Part shown: positions 17,918 to 26,843 of the stretch, in pieces
Numbering within the stretch: position 1 is the stretch's first letter
Layout of the letters: every line of letters starts with the position of its first letter
NCBI RefSeq assembly: GCF_020886775.1
Contig: NZ_AP024525.1
Location: 2,294,001 to 2,358,000 of the forward strand
Source of the DNA: Sinomonas cyclohexanicum
GTDB lineage: Bacteria > Actinomycetota > Actinomycetes > Actinomycetales > Micrococcaceae
Length of the DNA stretch: 64,000 bases
Direction of reading: 5' to 3'
Notes under the pieces: generated by a model
What the model was told of the DNA's origin: nothing
Databases searched by the model: none
Seen by the model: only the letters and a program-made list of their open reading frames with translations
Program-made: the position numbers and the translations under genes

Positions 17918-18009
17918 GTACTCGTCTTTCTTGTCGCGCGAACAGCTTCAAAAGCTTGAATTCGTCAGAGAGCCTGAATTCGTCTGTGGGGACACCACAG
18001 TCTATCCCC

Positions 18010-18627
18010 TCAGCCCGCCCCTCCCGTGGCCGCCTGGGCCCGGACGGTGAGGACCCGCTGGCACACCGTCACGGCGCTCGCGACGGCGAGGAGGGCCAGG
18101 GTCCCCGTGAGGAACGGCACCGGGAGTCCCAGCCCCACGAGTCCGGCGACGACGAGGGTAGCCACGAGCCGTTCGGCGCGCTCGGCGATGCCGACGTTGG
18201 CGTCGAATCCGAGGGACTCTGCCTTCGCTCGGACGTAGGAGACGATGTTGCCCAGGGCGAGGCACGTCAGGGCGAGCGCGCCGGTGGTGAAGCTGTGGCC
18301 GGCGCCGAAGAACCAGAAGGCGAGGCCGGCGAAGACGGCCCCGTCCTGGACGCGGTCGAGCGTCGAGTCGAGGAAGCCGCCCCACGTCCCCGCGCGGTTG
18401 GCGAGCCGGGCCATGATGCCGTCGATGACATCCGAGAACACGAAGACCGTGATCACGACGACGCCCCAGAACAGCTGGCCGAGCGGGAAGAGGATGAGCG
18501 CGCCGAGGGAGACCCCCAGTGTGCCCGCAAACGTCACCGCGTCGGGCGAGACGTGCAGGCGCAGCAGGAACGCCGCGAGGGGTGTGAAGAGCCTCGTGAA
18601 GGCGTTGCGCGCGTGCCTATTGAGCAC
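18010..18627 (-). CDS. pgsA: Phosphatidylinositol phosphate synthase-like CDP-alcohol phosphatidyltransferase
   Basis: A 205-residue membrane enzyme with six hydrophobic segments. The CDP-alcohol phosphotransferase signature is complete: DVIDGIMARLANRAGTWGGF followed by LDSTLD, giving the D-x2-D-G-x2-A-R and G-x3-D-x3-D ligands for the metal pair. In actinobacteria the gene downstream of thrS and the HIT gene makes phosphatidylinositol phosphate, the first step towards PI and PIMs. GTG start at 18627 overlaps the HIT gene end by 11 bp. The PIM acyltransferase and mannosyltransferase genes that often follow are not present here. Confidence 0.85.
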   Translation of the reverse strand: MLNRHARNAFTRLFTPLAAFLLRLHVSPDAVTFAGTLGVSLGALILFPLGQLFWGVVVITVFVFSDVIDGIMARLANRAGTWGGFLDSTLDRVQDGAVFAGLAFWFFGAGHSFTTGALALTCLALGNIVSYVRAKAESLGFDANVGIAERAERLVATLVVAGLVGLGLPVPFLTGTLALLAVASAVTVCQRVLTVRAQAATGGAG

Positions 18628-19225
18628 CCGCGGCCGTCCCGTCGTCGTCCGGCCAGGCCTCCGCGAGCAGCTTCCGCGTCTCGTCCAGCGTCTGCGTGAT
18701 CTGCTTGGTCTGGGCGATGATCGGCAGGAAGTTCCCGTCGCCGCCCCACCTCGGCACGATGTGCTGGTGGAGGTGGGCCGCTATTCCCGCGCCCCCGGCG
18801 TCACCCTGGTTGATACCGAGGTTGAAGCCGTGCGGACCGGCGACCTTGCGGATCACCCGCATGGCCGTCTGCGCGATCGCTGCCATCTCCGCAGTCTCCT
18901 CCGCCGTGATGTCCGTGTAGTCCGGGACGTGGCGGTACGGGCACACGAGCAGATGGCCGGGGTTGTACGGGAACAGGTTCAACACGGCGTAGGCCGTGCG
19001 GCCACGGTGGACGATGAGCGATTCCTCGTCACTGCGGCCGGGAGCAGCACAGAAGGGGCAGTCGTCCTGATTGCGGAACTGGCCCTGCCCGCCCTGGACG
19101 TAGGCCATGCGATGCGGAGTCCACAGGCGCCCGAAGGCGTCCGGGGTGCCGGGCAGCTCGAAGTCGTCGGTCACCTCGCGGTCGGCCGCTGGGTCCGACC
19201 CCGCGCTCCGCACGCCGACGCCCAT
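18617..19225 (-). CDS. HIT-family nucleotide hydrolase/phosphorylase
   Basis: About 202 residues with the histidine triad in AAHLHQHIVPRW near residue 150 and the N-terminal segment PFCAAP, whose Cys may join a zinc site. HIT proteins of this branch hydrolyse or phosphorolyse dinucleoside polyphosphates or AMP derivatives. The ATG at 19225 is preferred, a GTG at 19237 being the alternative; it lies 13 bp past the thrS stop. Conserved position thrS-HIT-pgsA in actinobacteria supports a shared operon. Confidence 0.88.
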   Translation of the reverse strand: MGVGVRSAGSDPAADREVTDDFELPGTPDAFGRLWTPHRMAYVQGGQGQFRNQDDCPFCAAPGRSDEESLIVHRGRTAYAVLNLFPYNPGHLLVCPYRHVPDYTDITAEETAEMAAIAQTAMRVIRKVAGPHGFNLGINQGDAGGAGIAAHLHQHIVPRWGGDGNFLPIIAQTKQITQTLDETRKLLAEAWPDDDGTAAGAQ

Positions 19226-19238
19226 GGACGCCGCCACG

Positions 19239-21260
19239 TCAGTTCGCCCTCGTCCGCACGGCCTCGACGATGCGCTCGATCGCCTTCTCGATCGGCACGC
19301 CGTTGTCCTGGCTCCCGTCGCGGAACCTGAACGAGACCGCGCCGGCCTCGGCGTCCTCACCGCCCGCGATGAGCACGAACGGGACCTTCTCCTTGCTCGC
19401 GGTGCGGATCTTCTTCGGGAAGCGGTCGCTCGAGGCGTCCACCTCGACACGGATTCCCTCCCGCTTGAGGCGATCCGCGACGTCGTACAGGTAGTCGTTG
19501 AACGCCTCGGCGACCGGGATCGCGACGACCTGGACCGGGGCCAGCCACGCCGGGAAGGCGCCCGCGTAGTGCTCGGTGAGCACGCCCATGAACCGCTCGA
19601 TCGAGCCGAACTTGGCCGCGTGGATCATGACCGGCTCCTGGCGCGTGCCGTCAGCCGCCTGGTACTCGAGGCCGAACCGCGCGGGCTGGTTGAAGTCGTA
19701 CTGCACGGTGGACATCTGCCACGTGCGGCCGATCGCGTCCCGCGCCTGCACCGAGATCTTCGGCCCGTAGTACGCCGCGCCGCCCGGGTCCGGGACGAGC
19801 TCGAGCCCGGTCTCGGTGGCCACGCGCTCGAGGACGGCCGTGGCCTCCTCCCACTGCTCGTCGGTGCCGATGAACTTGTCCGACTCGGGATCACGGGTCG
19901 AGAGCTCGAGGTAGAAGTCGTTGAGCCCGAAGTCGCGCAGGAGCGAGAGGATGAAGTCCAGCAGGTGCTTGACCTCGTCCGGGGCCTGCTCCTTCGTCAC
20001 GTAGGAGTGCGAGTCGTCCTGGGCGAAGCCGCGGACGCGGGTGAGGCCGTGGACCACGCCGGACTTCTCGTACCGGTACACGTGGCCGAACTCGAACAGG
20101 CGCATGGGCAGCTCACGGTACGACCGGCCGCGTGACCGGTAGATGAGGTTGTGCATGGGGCAGTTCATCGCCTTGAGGCGGTAGTCCTGGCCCGGCTTGG
20201 TGACGTTGCCCTCGTCGTCGCGCTCCTCGTCGACGTGCAGCGGCGGGAACATCGTGTCGGCGTAGTACGGGAGGTGGCCCGAGGTGTGGAAGAGGCCGTC
20301 CTTGGAGATGTGCGGCGTCCCGACGTACTGGAATCCCTCCTCGATGTGCCGGCGGCGCACGTAGTCTTCCATCTCGCGCTTGATGATGCCGCCCTTGGGG
20401 TGGAACACCGGCAGGCCCGAGCCGAGCTCGTCGGGGAAGGAGAACAGGTCCAGCTCCGCGCCCAGCTTGCGGTGATCGCGGCGCTCGGCCTCGGCGATGC
20501 GGTCCTGGTACTCCTTGAGCGCCTCCTTGGTGGGCCATGCCGTGCCGTAGATGCGCTGCAGCTGCTTGTTCTTCTCGGACCCCAGCCAGTACGCCGCGGC
20601 GGAACGGGTCAGGGCGAAGGCGTTCGAGATGAGCTTCGTGTTGGGCAGGTGCGGGCCCCGGCACAGATCACACCAGATGACGTCGCCGCTCTTGCGGTCG
20701 ACGTTGTCGTAGATCGTGATCTCGCCCGCGCCGACCTCGACGTTCGCGCCCTCCTTGGTGGCGCCGTCGGATTGGTTGTCCTTCGCGTCGAGGATGATCA
20801 GCTTGTAGGGCTCGTCCGCCATCTCCGCGCCGGCCTCGACCGCGGTCACGACGCGGCGGCGGAAGACCTGATTCTGGTTGACGATCTTGAGCATCATCTT
20901 CTCGAGGGTGCGCAGGTCCTCGGGCGTGAACGGCTCCTCGACGTCGAAGTCGAAGTAGAAGCCGTCCTTGATGTACGGGCCAATGCCGAGCTTCGCGCCG
21001 GGGCGCAGCTGCTGGACGGCCTGGGCCATGACGTGGGCGGTTGAGTGGCGCAGCACATTGAGGCCGTCCTCGCTCGAGATCTCGACTCCCTCGACGACGG
21101 CACCGGCCGGAACCGGCTGGTCGAGATCCTTGAGCACTCCGTCAACGCGCATGACGACGATCTCGCGCCGACCGTCGAAGAGCTCGGTTCCCGTGGTGCC
21201 CGCCGTCACTGTGCTTGGTACGCCGTCGACGGTGATGGTGGCCTGCTGGGCATCTGACAC
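19239..21260 (-). CDS. thrS: Threonyl-tRNA synthetase
   Basis: A 673-residue class II synthetase. An N-terminal TGS domain (residues about 1-65) is followed by the second additional domain with [14 protein letters not shown], the catalytic core with [10 protein letters not shown] (zinc-binding Cys) and the motif 2 region [20 protein letters not shown], and an anticodon-binding domain ending [14 protein letters not shown]. It charges tRNA-Thr. No T-box leader was found in the 100 bp upstream. Confidence 0.97.
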   Translation of the reverse strand: MSDAQQATITVDGVPSTVTAGTTGTELFDGRREIVVMRVDGVLKDLDQPVPAGAVVEGVEISSEDGLNVLRHSTAHVMAQAVQQLRPGAKLGIGPYIKDGFYFDFDVEEPFTPEDLRTLEKMMLKIVNQNQVFRRRVVTAVEAGAEMADEPYKLIILDAKDNQSDGATKEGANVEVGAGEITIYDNVDRKSGDVIWCDLCRGPHLPNTKLISNAFALTRSAAAYWLGSEKNKQLQRIYGTAWPTKEALKEYQDRIAEAERRDHRKLGAELDLFSFPDELGSGLPVFHPKGGIIKREMEDYVRRRHIEEGFQYVGTPHISKDGLFHTSGHLPYYADTMFPPLHVDEERDDEGNVTKPGQDYRLKAMNCPMHNLIYRSRGRSYRELPMRLFEFGHVYRYEKSGVVHGLTRVRGFAQDDSHSYVTKEQAPDEVKHLLDFILSLLRDFGLNDFYLELSTRDPESDKFIGTDEQWEEATAVLERVATETGLELVPDPGGAAYYGPKISVQARDAIGRTWQMSTVQYDFNQPARFGLEYQAADGTRQEPVMIHAAKFGSIERFMGVLTEHYAGAFPAWLAPVQVVAIPVAEAFNDYLYDVADRLKREGIRVEVDASSDRFPKKIRTASKEKVPFVLIAGGEDAEAGAVSFRFRDGSQDNGVPIEKAIERIVEAVRTRAN

Positions 21261-21361
21261 GGGGGTCTCCTCTTCATCTGTGCGGCTTCATAGCTTGTGG
21301 CGTACGGGGACCACAGCCAGCCACGGACAAGCCTATCGGAACCAATGGGGCGGCACGGCGC

Positions 21362-23284
21362 CTATACGACGGGCGGAGGGTCTGGACACTCCCCGAAGGC
21401 GAGCTGCCCCGTGATCGGCCCGGCAGCTCTGCCGAGGGGCCGCCGGGCCAGCGTGGCGATGTCGGCGGCCACCGCCGCAGGGCTCCTGGCGGCGGCGACG
21501 GAACGGTGCAGCGACGCGAAGGCCCCGGCCGCGACGAGCCGCCGGATCGCTCCCGGGGTGAGCTCTGCCCGGTCTCTGGCGTCAGCGACTGAGGCGTACG
21601 GCCGGGCAGCCATAATCCTGGCCGCCTCCCGCCGGGACAGACCGCCGACGGCGGTGAGCGGCGTGCGGATGCCGATCCGGCCGGCGTCGGGCCCGGACTC
21701 GATCCGTTCGAGGCAGTAGGAGGCGCCGCTCGCGGCGATGTCCACCGGCAGCAGGGGGACGTTGAGCCGGGCGGCCCGGACCGCCGGCGGCTCCGCGGTG
21801 TTCGGGCCCGGATGCTCCAGGGTTCCCGCGAGGAGGGCCTCGGGGTGTTCTGAGGCGAGCCACGCCGTGTGCTCGTCAGGGTTGACGGGCACGGCGTCCG
21901 GGCCGTGGAGACGGGCAATTTCCCTCACCGCGAGGGCGATCGCGCTCTGCTCGCTGGAACCGCGCACGTCAACTCTGACCAGGCCCAGGTGCGCCGCGTC
22001 CGGCCCGTCGATCTGGACCATCGGCACACCCGTCCCGCTCGGTTGGACGGGCGCTCGGTCCCGGAGCCGCTCGTCGCCGAGGATGAGTCCGCGCGGTCTC
22101 AGCGCGTGGGTGGGCCTCACTTCGGGTGCGGTCGCGAGGCTCGACGGGAGCTCGGCCTGTGCGTCCAGGACCCCGCGAGACCCGAGGGCATGCGGATCTG
22201 TGCCCTCGGGAAGGGAAGCCTCCCACATGGCCCCCAGCGCAGCCCGCTCCGTGCCGAAGTGGGCGACCAGCGCTCGGTGGACGCGTCCGAGTTCGTGGTC
22301 CTCGACCTCGATCGAGAGGCCCAGGTGGTCCACCGCGCATCGGACACCCATGCCGCGGATCGCCTCGGCGGCCCTGTCAACAGCATGGTGTGCATCCCGC
22401 TGCGGAGCGCTCGGCTGGTCCCAGCTGAGGTCGGATCCCGGCTCGAGCCGGCAGCGGTCCGCGATCCGCTCGGTGTTGGACAGGAGGTTCGCGAGGTCGC
22501 CGGCGCCCAGCCCTGCCGCTTCGATGATCTCGGCACCCATGGCGTGCATGGCGTGCGCGGGCGCGAGACGGTCGGGCCCTGCGGCGCCGGCGGTCAGCAC
22601 AGCGGGCACGCCGTGCTCTGCGGCGAGCCGGAGCATGCGGACGGCGTGGCTCGTGCTCAGCGCGGGTTCGGGCGGGCTCAGGTGCGTCACGAGCTCGACG
22701 GCGAGCACGCCCGCCGGCATCGCCTCGAGCCACTCGCGGAAGAGGGTCCGGGGACGCAGGAACCTGCGCCCGCCCATCGCTCGGCCCACGTCCGAGTCGG
22801 GCCCGAGCAGGACCGTGAGCACGGGCCTCCCCGTCTCGGGGTCGAGGCATCGCGCTGCGAGCTCGGACCTGAGCACGCCCACGGGCACAGCGCTGCTGGC
22901 CCGACCGCTCGTGTCGGCATGGGAGTCGGAGACGAGGCGGCACAGCGCGCCCCATCCCGCCGCGCTGTTGCGGCCGTGGGCAAGCACGACGACGCGCCCC
23001 GCCTCCCCCGCTGATCCTCGCCTGGGACGCCTCCCGCCCGGAGGAGCCTCCTCGGGCTCGGCGAGAAGGGCGAGCTCCACGCCGACGATCGGCGAGAGCC
23101 CCCTCTCAAGGCAGGCGGTGATGTGCTGGACCGCTCGGTAGAGCCCGTCGCGTTCGGTCCACGCGGCGGCGGACGCCCCGTCGGCGAACGCTGCGCCGGC
23201 ACACGACTCCGGCAGCAGCCCACTGACCTGACCGCCTCGGGCTGCACCGGCGTCGGGCGTGACGTGGAGGTGGGTGAAAGGCAA
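21362..23284 (-). CDS. DnaE/ImuC-like protein with PHP and HhH regions but degenerate polymerase active site
   Basis: A 640-residue protein that follows the domain order of bacterial replicative polymerase alpha in shortened form. An N-terminal PHP-like part keeps THLHV (residues 4-8), PIVGVE (65-70) and WGALCRLVSDSHAD. The palm strand that normally carries PDxDxDF reads GLSIEVEDHELGRVHRALVAH (322-342, about 22260-22320), so the catalytic aspartates are not conserved. The PxGLILGDERL and QIDGPDAAHLGLVRVDV segments match the part after the palm, and residues 500-590 match the helix-hairpin-helix domain (LPVDIAASGASY, GGLSRREAARIMAARPY). Full-length DnaE2 has over 1000 residues. A TTG is the likely start. 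It is divergent from an SRAP gene. A structural or DNA-binding role in damage tolerance is inference. Confidence 0.7.
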   Translation of the reverse strand: MPFTHLHVTPDAGAARGGQVSGLLPESCAGAAFADGASAAAWTERDGLYRAVQHITACLERGLSPIVGVELALLAEPEEAPPGGRRPRRGSAGEAGRVVVLAHGRNSAAGWGALCRLVSDSHADTSGRASSAVPVGVLRSELAARCLDPETGRPVLTVLLGPDSDVGRAMGGRRFLRPRTLFREWLEAMPAGVLAVELVTHLSPPEPALSTSHAVRMLRLAAEHGVPAVLTAGAAGPDRLAPAHAMHAMGAEIIEAAGLGAGDLANLLSNTERIADRCRLEPGSDLSWDQPSAPQRDAHHAVDRAAEAIRGMGVRCAVDHLGLSIEVEDHELGRVHRALVAHFGTERAALGAMWEASLPEGTDPHALGSRGVLDAQAELPSSLATAPEVRPTHALRPRGLILGDERLRDRAPVQPSGTGVPMVQIDGPDAAHLGLVRVDVRGSSEQSAIALAVREIARLHGPDAVPVNPDEHTAWLASEHPEALLAGTLEHPGPNTAEPPAVRAARLNVPLLPVDIAASGASYCLERIESGPDAGRIGIRTPLTAVGGLSRREAARIMAARPYASVADARDRAELTPGAIRRLVAAGAFASLHRSVAAARSPAAVAADIATLARRPLGRAAGPITGQLAFGECPDPPPVV

Positions 23285-23370
23285 GCGGTCGCTCCCGTGG
23301 CCATCGACAACTGGAAGTCGAAGACATCTTCGAACATCCCCAGTCTAAGCAGTGGCCGAACGGGGTCGGC

Positions 23371-23376
23371 GATAAT
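23371..23376 (+). promoter_or_regulatory. -10 box of the SRAP gene (leaderless)
   Basis: GATAAT ends 6 nt before the ATG at 23383, so transcription should start at the A of the start codon. No good -35 is visible. A lone CGAAC half-site lies at 23331-23335; a full actinobacterial SOS box is not present. Confidence 0.6.
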
Positions 23377-23382
23377 GGCCAC

Positions 23383-24111
23383 ATGTGCGGCAGATACGTC
23401 ATGGCCCAGACTGTGGGCGACTTGGTGGCGGACTTCGATGTCGACGAAACGTACGTCGACGCGCTCGAGCCCTCGTACAACATCGCACCGACCGATCCCG
23501 TACCCATCGTCCTGGACCGCCGGGACAAGGACACCGGTGAGCTGTCCCGGAAGCTCGTCACGGCCCGATGGGGCCTCGTGCCGCCGTGGTCCAAGGACAC
23601 GAAGGGTGCCGCGCGCCTCATCAACGCCCGGCGCGAGACCGTGACGGAGAAGCCGTCCTTCCGCAAGGCGGCCTCCCGGAAGCGCGCGCTGGTGCCGGCC
23701 GACGGATACTACGAGTGGGAGAAGCGCGAGGCGGGTTCGGCCAGCGGCAAGATCGAGAAGATCCCCACCTACCTCCACTCGGACGACGGCGGGCTGCTTG
23801 CCTTCGCTGCCCTGTTCGAGAACTGGCCCGACCCCACGCTCCCGCCGGACCACCCCGAGCGGTGGCTGCGCACGTGCACGATCCTCACCGGGCCCGCCTC
23901 GGATGCGCTGGGGCATATCCATGACCGAACCCCCGTGATCGTCCCGCCCGACATGTGGGACGACTGGCTCGATCCCGAGACGACGAGTGAAGCGGATGTC
24001 AAGGCGCTCATCGATTCGATGCCCGAACCGCACCTGACGCCCCGGGTCGTGGGGAGCCTCGTCAACAGCGTCCGCAACAACGGGCCCGAGCTGATCGAGG
24101 CCGCCTCGTAG
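23383..24111 (+). CDS. SOS response-associated peptidase-family protein (SRAP; YedK/HMCES-like)
   Basis: A 242-residue SRAP domain protein. After removal of Met1, Cys2 (MCGRY) forms a thiazolidine crosslink with abasic sites in single-stranded DNA. The other active-site residues are present: Asn33 in SYNIAPT, Glu111 in ADGYYEW and His180 in HDRTP. The conserved RWGLVPPW and NARRET segments are intact. Start at the ATG is obligatory because Cys must follow. The neighbouring divergent DnaE-like gene suggests a common DNA-damage theme. Confidence 0.95.
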   Translation: MCGRYVMAQTVGDLVADFDVDETYVDALEPSYNIAPTDPVPIVLDRRDKDTGELSRKLVTARWGLVPPWSKDTKGAARLINARRETVTEKPSFRKAASRKRALVPADGYYEWEKREAGSASGKIEKIPTYLHSDDGGLLAFAALFENWPDPTLPPDHPERWLRTCTILTGPASDALGHIHDRTPVIVPPDMWDDWLDPETTSEADVKALIDSMPEPHLTPRVVGSLVNSVRNNGPELIEAAS

Positions 24112-24148
24112 GAGGCCTTCGGCCCTAGTCCATCCACCGCAGCACACC

Positions 24149-24154
24149 TACCCT
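24149..24154 (+). promoter_or_regulatory. -10 box of the second universal stress gene (leaderless)
   Basis: TACCCT ends 7 nt before the ATG at 24162, and no Shine-Dalgarno sequence precedes that ATG. This fits leaderless transcription. Confidence 0.5.
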
Positions 24155-24161
24155 CGATGGC

Positions 24162-24611
24162 ATGGAGAGCCCTGGGGAACTCACGCCGCTGACCGGCATC
24201 GTGGTAGGCGTGGACGGGTCCGCACCCTCCGTCGAGGCGTTGCGATGGGCGGCCCGCCTCGAGCCCGTCGTCGGCGGACCGATCACCGCGGCGACGGTCT
24301 GGCAGTTCCCGGTGTCCGGGGTGGGCAGCGTGTATCCGCAGTGGGCTCCGGAGGACGACGCGCAGAGGATGCTCGAGCGCGCTCTCGGCGAGGCCTTCGG
24401 AGATTCGCTGCCGCCGGGGCTCACGACGCACCTCGCGTCCGGGCCCACCGCGCACGCGCTCATCGAGGCCAGCCGAGCCGCCCGGCTCCTTGTCGTCGGG
24501 GCGCGCGGCCTCGGCGGCTTCAGGGGCCTCCTGCTCGGTTCTGTGAGCGCGACCTGCGTGGAGCACGCCGAGTGCCCCGTACTCGTCATCCATCACCACC
24601 ATGCAGACTGA
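24162..24611 (+). CDS. Universal stress protein (UspA-like)
   Basis: A 149-residue single Usp domain: IVVGVDGSAPSVEALRWAAR at the N-terminus and the nucleotide-binding loop VVGARGLGGFRGLLLGSVS near residue 125. It ends in HHHHAD. Very similar in layout to the protein at 14697-15179, so they are probably paralogues. It lies 18 bp upstream of the NADP-binding protein gene, so both are likely co-transcribed. Confidence 0.9.
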   Translation: MESPGELTPLTGIVVGVDGSAPSVEALRWAARLEPVVGGPITAATVWQFPVSGVGSVYPQWAPEDDAQRMLERALGEAFGDSLPPGLTTHLASGPTAHALIEASRAARLLVVGARGLGGFRGLLLGSVSATCVEHAECPVLVIHHHHAD

Positions 24612-24629
24612 AGACTCGAGGAGGCAGCG

Positions 24630-25274
24630 ATGACCGCGCAGGTCACCATCATCGGCAGCGGGCACATGGCTCGCGCGCTTGCCCAGACGGCGCTGAAGGC
24701 CGATAGGGCGGTGCAGATCCTCGGCCGGAACGGTTCCCAGACCCGCGATCTTGTCGAGTCGCTCGGCCCGGGCGCGAGCGGTGGCGTGGTCGGGGCGGCC
24801 GTCGAGGGCGGCATCGTGGTCCTGGCCGTGCCCTACGGCGAGGCCCGTAAGGCCATCCAAGAGCTCGGCGATGCAATCGACGGTCGGGTCATCGTGGACA
24901 TCACGAACACCGTCGATGTGTCGACCTTCGACCGCCTCCTCACGCCGGCCGGGACCTCCAGCGCCGAGCAGATCGCCGAGGCGGTCGGCGGCAGGGCCGA
25001 TGTGGTGAAGGCGTTCAACACCGTCTTCGCTGGCCCGCTGGGGGCGGGCTCGGTCGATGGCCAGCATCTTGACATCTTCATTGCGGGAGACTCGGAGGCC
25101 GCCAAGGAGAAGGTCAGCGCCCTCGTCGCGCGGGCACAGATGCGCCCCATCGATGTCGGGCCTCTGCGCCGAGCCCGCGAGCTGGAGGCCATCATGCTCC
25201 CGATCTTCGCCCTCCAGGTCAGCCCCGCACATGAGAACTTCAACTGGGACATCTCCTTGCGGATCCTGCCCTAG
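24630..25274 (+). CDS. NADPH-dependent F420 reductase-like / NAD(P)-binding protein
   Basis: A 214-residue Rossmann protein. The N-terminal dinucleotide motif is IIGSGHMARALAQTALKA (residues 6-23), and VVLAVPYGEA and VDITNTVD follow as in NADPH:F420 oxidoreductases and coenzyme F420-dependent reductase-like proteins. The final part (AFNTVFAGPL, RARELEAIMLP) matches the short C-terminal domain of that family. GAGGAGG lies about 6 nt before the ATG. Whether the partner is F420, flavin or another substrate cannot be told. Confidence 0.82.
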   Translation: MTAQVTIIGSGHMARALAQTALKADRAVQILGRNGSQTRDLVESLGPGASGGVVGAAVEGGIVVLAVPYGEARKAIQELGDAIDGRVIVDITNTVDVSTFDRLLTPAGTSSAEQIAEAVGGRADVVKAFNTVFAGPLGAGSVDGQHLDIFIAGDSEAAKEKVSALVARAQMRPIDVGPLRRARELEAIMLPIFALQVSPAHENFNWDISLRILP

Positions 25275-25349
25275 CCGTAGAGCGTGGGAATACCCAGGCG
25301 CCGGATGCCGTTGTGCCGACTGACCCCCAGACCCTCGAGGAGCTCACGC

Positions 25350-25610
25350 ATGGACAACTTCACCCCCGCCGACGGCACGATCACGATGTTCTCGACCACG
25401 TGGTGCGGGTACTGCAATCGCCTCAAGAAGCAGCTCGACGCACAGGGCATCGGCTACACCGAGGTGAACATCGAGGAGGTCGCGGGTACGGCGGAGCTCG
25501 TGGAGCAGCTCAATGGGGGCAACCGGACGGTCCCCACCGTGGTCTTCCCCGACGGCACCGCCGCGACGAACCCCTCCGCGGCGCAGGTGAAGGCTAAGCT
25601 CGGGGTCTAG
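25350..25610 (+). CDS. mrx1: Mycoredoxin (glutaredoxin-like, CGYC)
   Basis: An 86-residue thioredoxin-fold protein with active site WCGYC (Cys19, Cys22), cis-Pro motif NRTVPTVVF and a glutaredoxin C-terminus. In actinobacteria this family reduces mycothiol mixed disulfides. The ATG at 25350 gives standard length; GAGGAG lies about 8 nt upstream. It precedes the mycothiol-dependent formaldehyde dehydrogenase, in keeping with mycothiol chemistry. Confidence 0.9.
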   Translation: MDNFTPADGTITMFSTTWCGYCNRLKKQLDAQGIGYTEVNIEEVAGTAELVEQLNGGNRTVPTVVFPDGTAATNPSAAQVKAKLGV

Positions 25611-25654
25611 TCCCCCCAAGTGCGCGCACCTCTGTGTCGCGCCGGGTTTTCCCC

Positions 25655-25714
25655 ACCTCCGGTGGACTCCCTAGGATGGCGACATCACCACAAGGGAGCC
25701 ACCGGAGGTTTTTT
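25655..25714 (+). promoter_or_regulatory. Long hairpin/dyad with T-tract abutting the mscR start codon
   Basis: ACCTCCGGTGGACTCCCT (25655-25672) pairs with AGGGAGCCACCGGAGGT (25693-25709), a 17-bp stem with one bulged A and a 20-nt loop, followed at once by TTTTTT (25709-25714) and C-ATG. The 3' arm contains the Shine-Dalgarno GGAGG (25704-25708), so folding would hide the ribosome site. A TAGGAT -10-like box (25672-25677) lies at the edge of the loop; if used, only the 3' arm would be transcribed and the dyad would act as DNA operator. It can also terminate mrx1 transcription. Confidence 0.65.
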
Positions 25715-25715
25715 C

Positions 25716-26843
25716 ATGGCCAGCGAAGCCCAGATCACCGCACCAGCAGCAGGCGCCACCGTCCACCGCGTGAAGGCGGTCGTCGTGCGTGAGAAGGGTG
25801 CGCCGGCGATGGTGGAGACGATCCTGGTCCCGGATCCGGGTCCGGGTGAGGCGCTCGTGGACGTGCTGACCTGCGGGGTGTGCCACACGGACCTGCACTA
25901 CAAGCTCGGCGGGATCGGGGATGACTACCCGTACCTGCTCGGGCACGAGTCCACCGCGGTGGTCTCCGCCGTGGGCCCGGACGTGACCGACCTCAAGCCC
26001 GGGGACCGGGTGATCCTGAACTGGCGGGCCGTCTGCGGGCAGTGCCGCGCGTGCAAGAAGGGCCAGCCGCAGTACTGCTTCGCGACCCACAACGCGACCC
26101 AGAAGATGACCCTGGAGGACGGCACCCCCCTCAGCCCCGCCCTCGGGATCGGCTCGTTCGCGGAGAAGACCCTCGTCGCCGCGGGCCAGTGCACCAGGAT
26201 CGACGAGGACGTCGACCCCGCCGCGGTGGGCCTGCTCGGCTGCGGCATCATGGCCGGCATCGGCGCCGCGATCAACACCGGCGAGGTCGCCCGCGGGGAG
26301 TCCGTGGCCGTGATCGGCTGCGGCGGGGTGGGCATCGCCGCCATCGCCGGGGCGAAGCTCGCGGGGGCCACGACGATCATCGCCGTGGACCTGGACCCGG
26401 CCAAGGTCGAGCTCGCCAAGGGCCTGGGCGCCACGCACGGGGTCGTCTCGAGCGAGACCGACCCCGTCGAGGCGATCCGCGACCTCACCGGCGGGCACGG
26501 CGCGGACGTGGTGATCGACGCCGTGGGCCGCCCGGAGACGTACCGGCAGGCCTTCTACGCCCGGGACCTGGCCGGCCGCGTGGTCCTGGTCGGCGTCCCC
26601 ACCCCCCAGATGACCCTCGAGCTGCCGCTGCTGGACGTGTTCGGCCGCGGCGGGTCGCTGAAGTCCTCCTGGTACGGGGACTGCCTGCCGTCCCGGGACT
26701 TCCCGATGCTCGTGGAGCAGTTCAAGCTCGGCCGCCTGCCCCTGGACGCGTTCGTGACCGAACGGATCGGCCTGGACGACGTCGAGGCCGCCTTCGCCAA
26801 GATGCACTCCGGGGCCGTCCTGCGCTCGGTGGTCGAGCTGTGA
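25716..26843 (+). CDS. mscR: S-(hydroxymethyl)mycothiol dehydrogenase
   Basis: A 375-residue zinc alcohol dehydrogenase of the class III/mycothiol type. Catalytic zinc ligands lie in [10 protein letters not shown] and GHEST, the structural zinc lobe is [15 protein letters not shown], and the NAD site is [17 protein letters not shown]. It oxidises the formaldehyde-mycothiol adduct to S-formylmycothiol with NAD+. The ATG at 25716 follows GGAGG by 7 nt. Its stop overlaps the GTG of a metallo-hydrolase by GTGA, the usual arrangement in which the second enzyme helps release formate and mycothiol. Confidence 0.93.
   Translation: MASEAQITAPAAGATVHRVKAVVVREKGAPAMVETILVPDPGPGEALVDVLTCGVCHTDLHYKLGGIGDDYPYLLGHESTAVVSAVGPDVTDLKPGDRVILNWRAVCGQCRACKKGQPQYCFATHNATQKMTLEDGTPLSPALGIGSFAEKTLVAAGQCTRIDEDVDPAAVGLLGCGIMAGIGAAINTGEVARGESVAVIGCGGVGIAAIAGAKLAGATTIIAVDLDPAKVELAKGLGATHGVVSSETDPVEAIRDLTGGHGADVVIDAVGRPETYRQAFYARDLAGRVVLVGVPTPQMTLELPLLDVFGRGGSLKSSWYGDCLPSRDFPMLVEQFKLGRLPLDAFVTERIGLDDVEAAFAKMHSGAVLRSVVEL

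Noticed and set aside
21261-21361. T-box leader of thrS
   Set aside because: Only 100 bp are available and no T-box sequence or specifier stem is visible.
23285-23382. LexA box between the DnaE-like and SRAP genes
   Set aside because: Only one CGAAC half-site is present; no dyad partner at proper distance.
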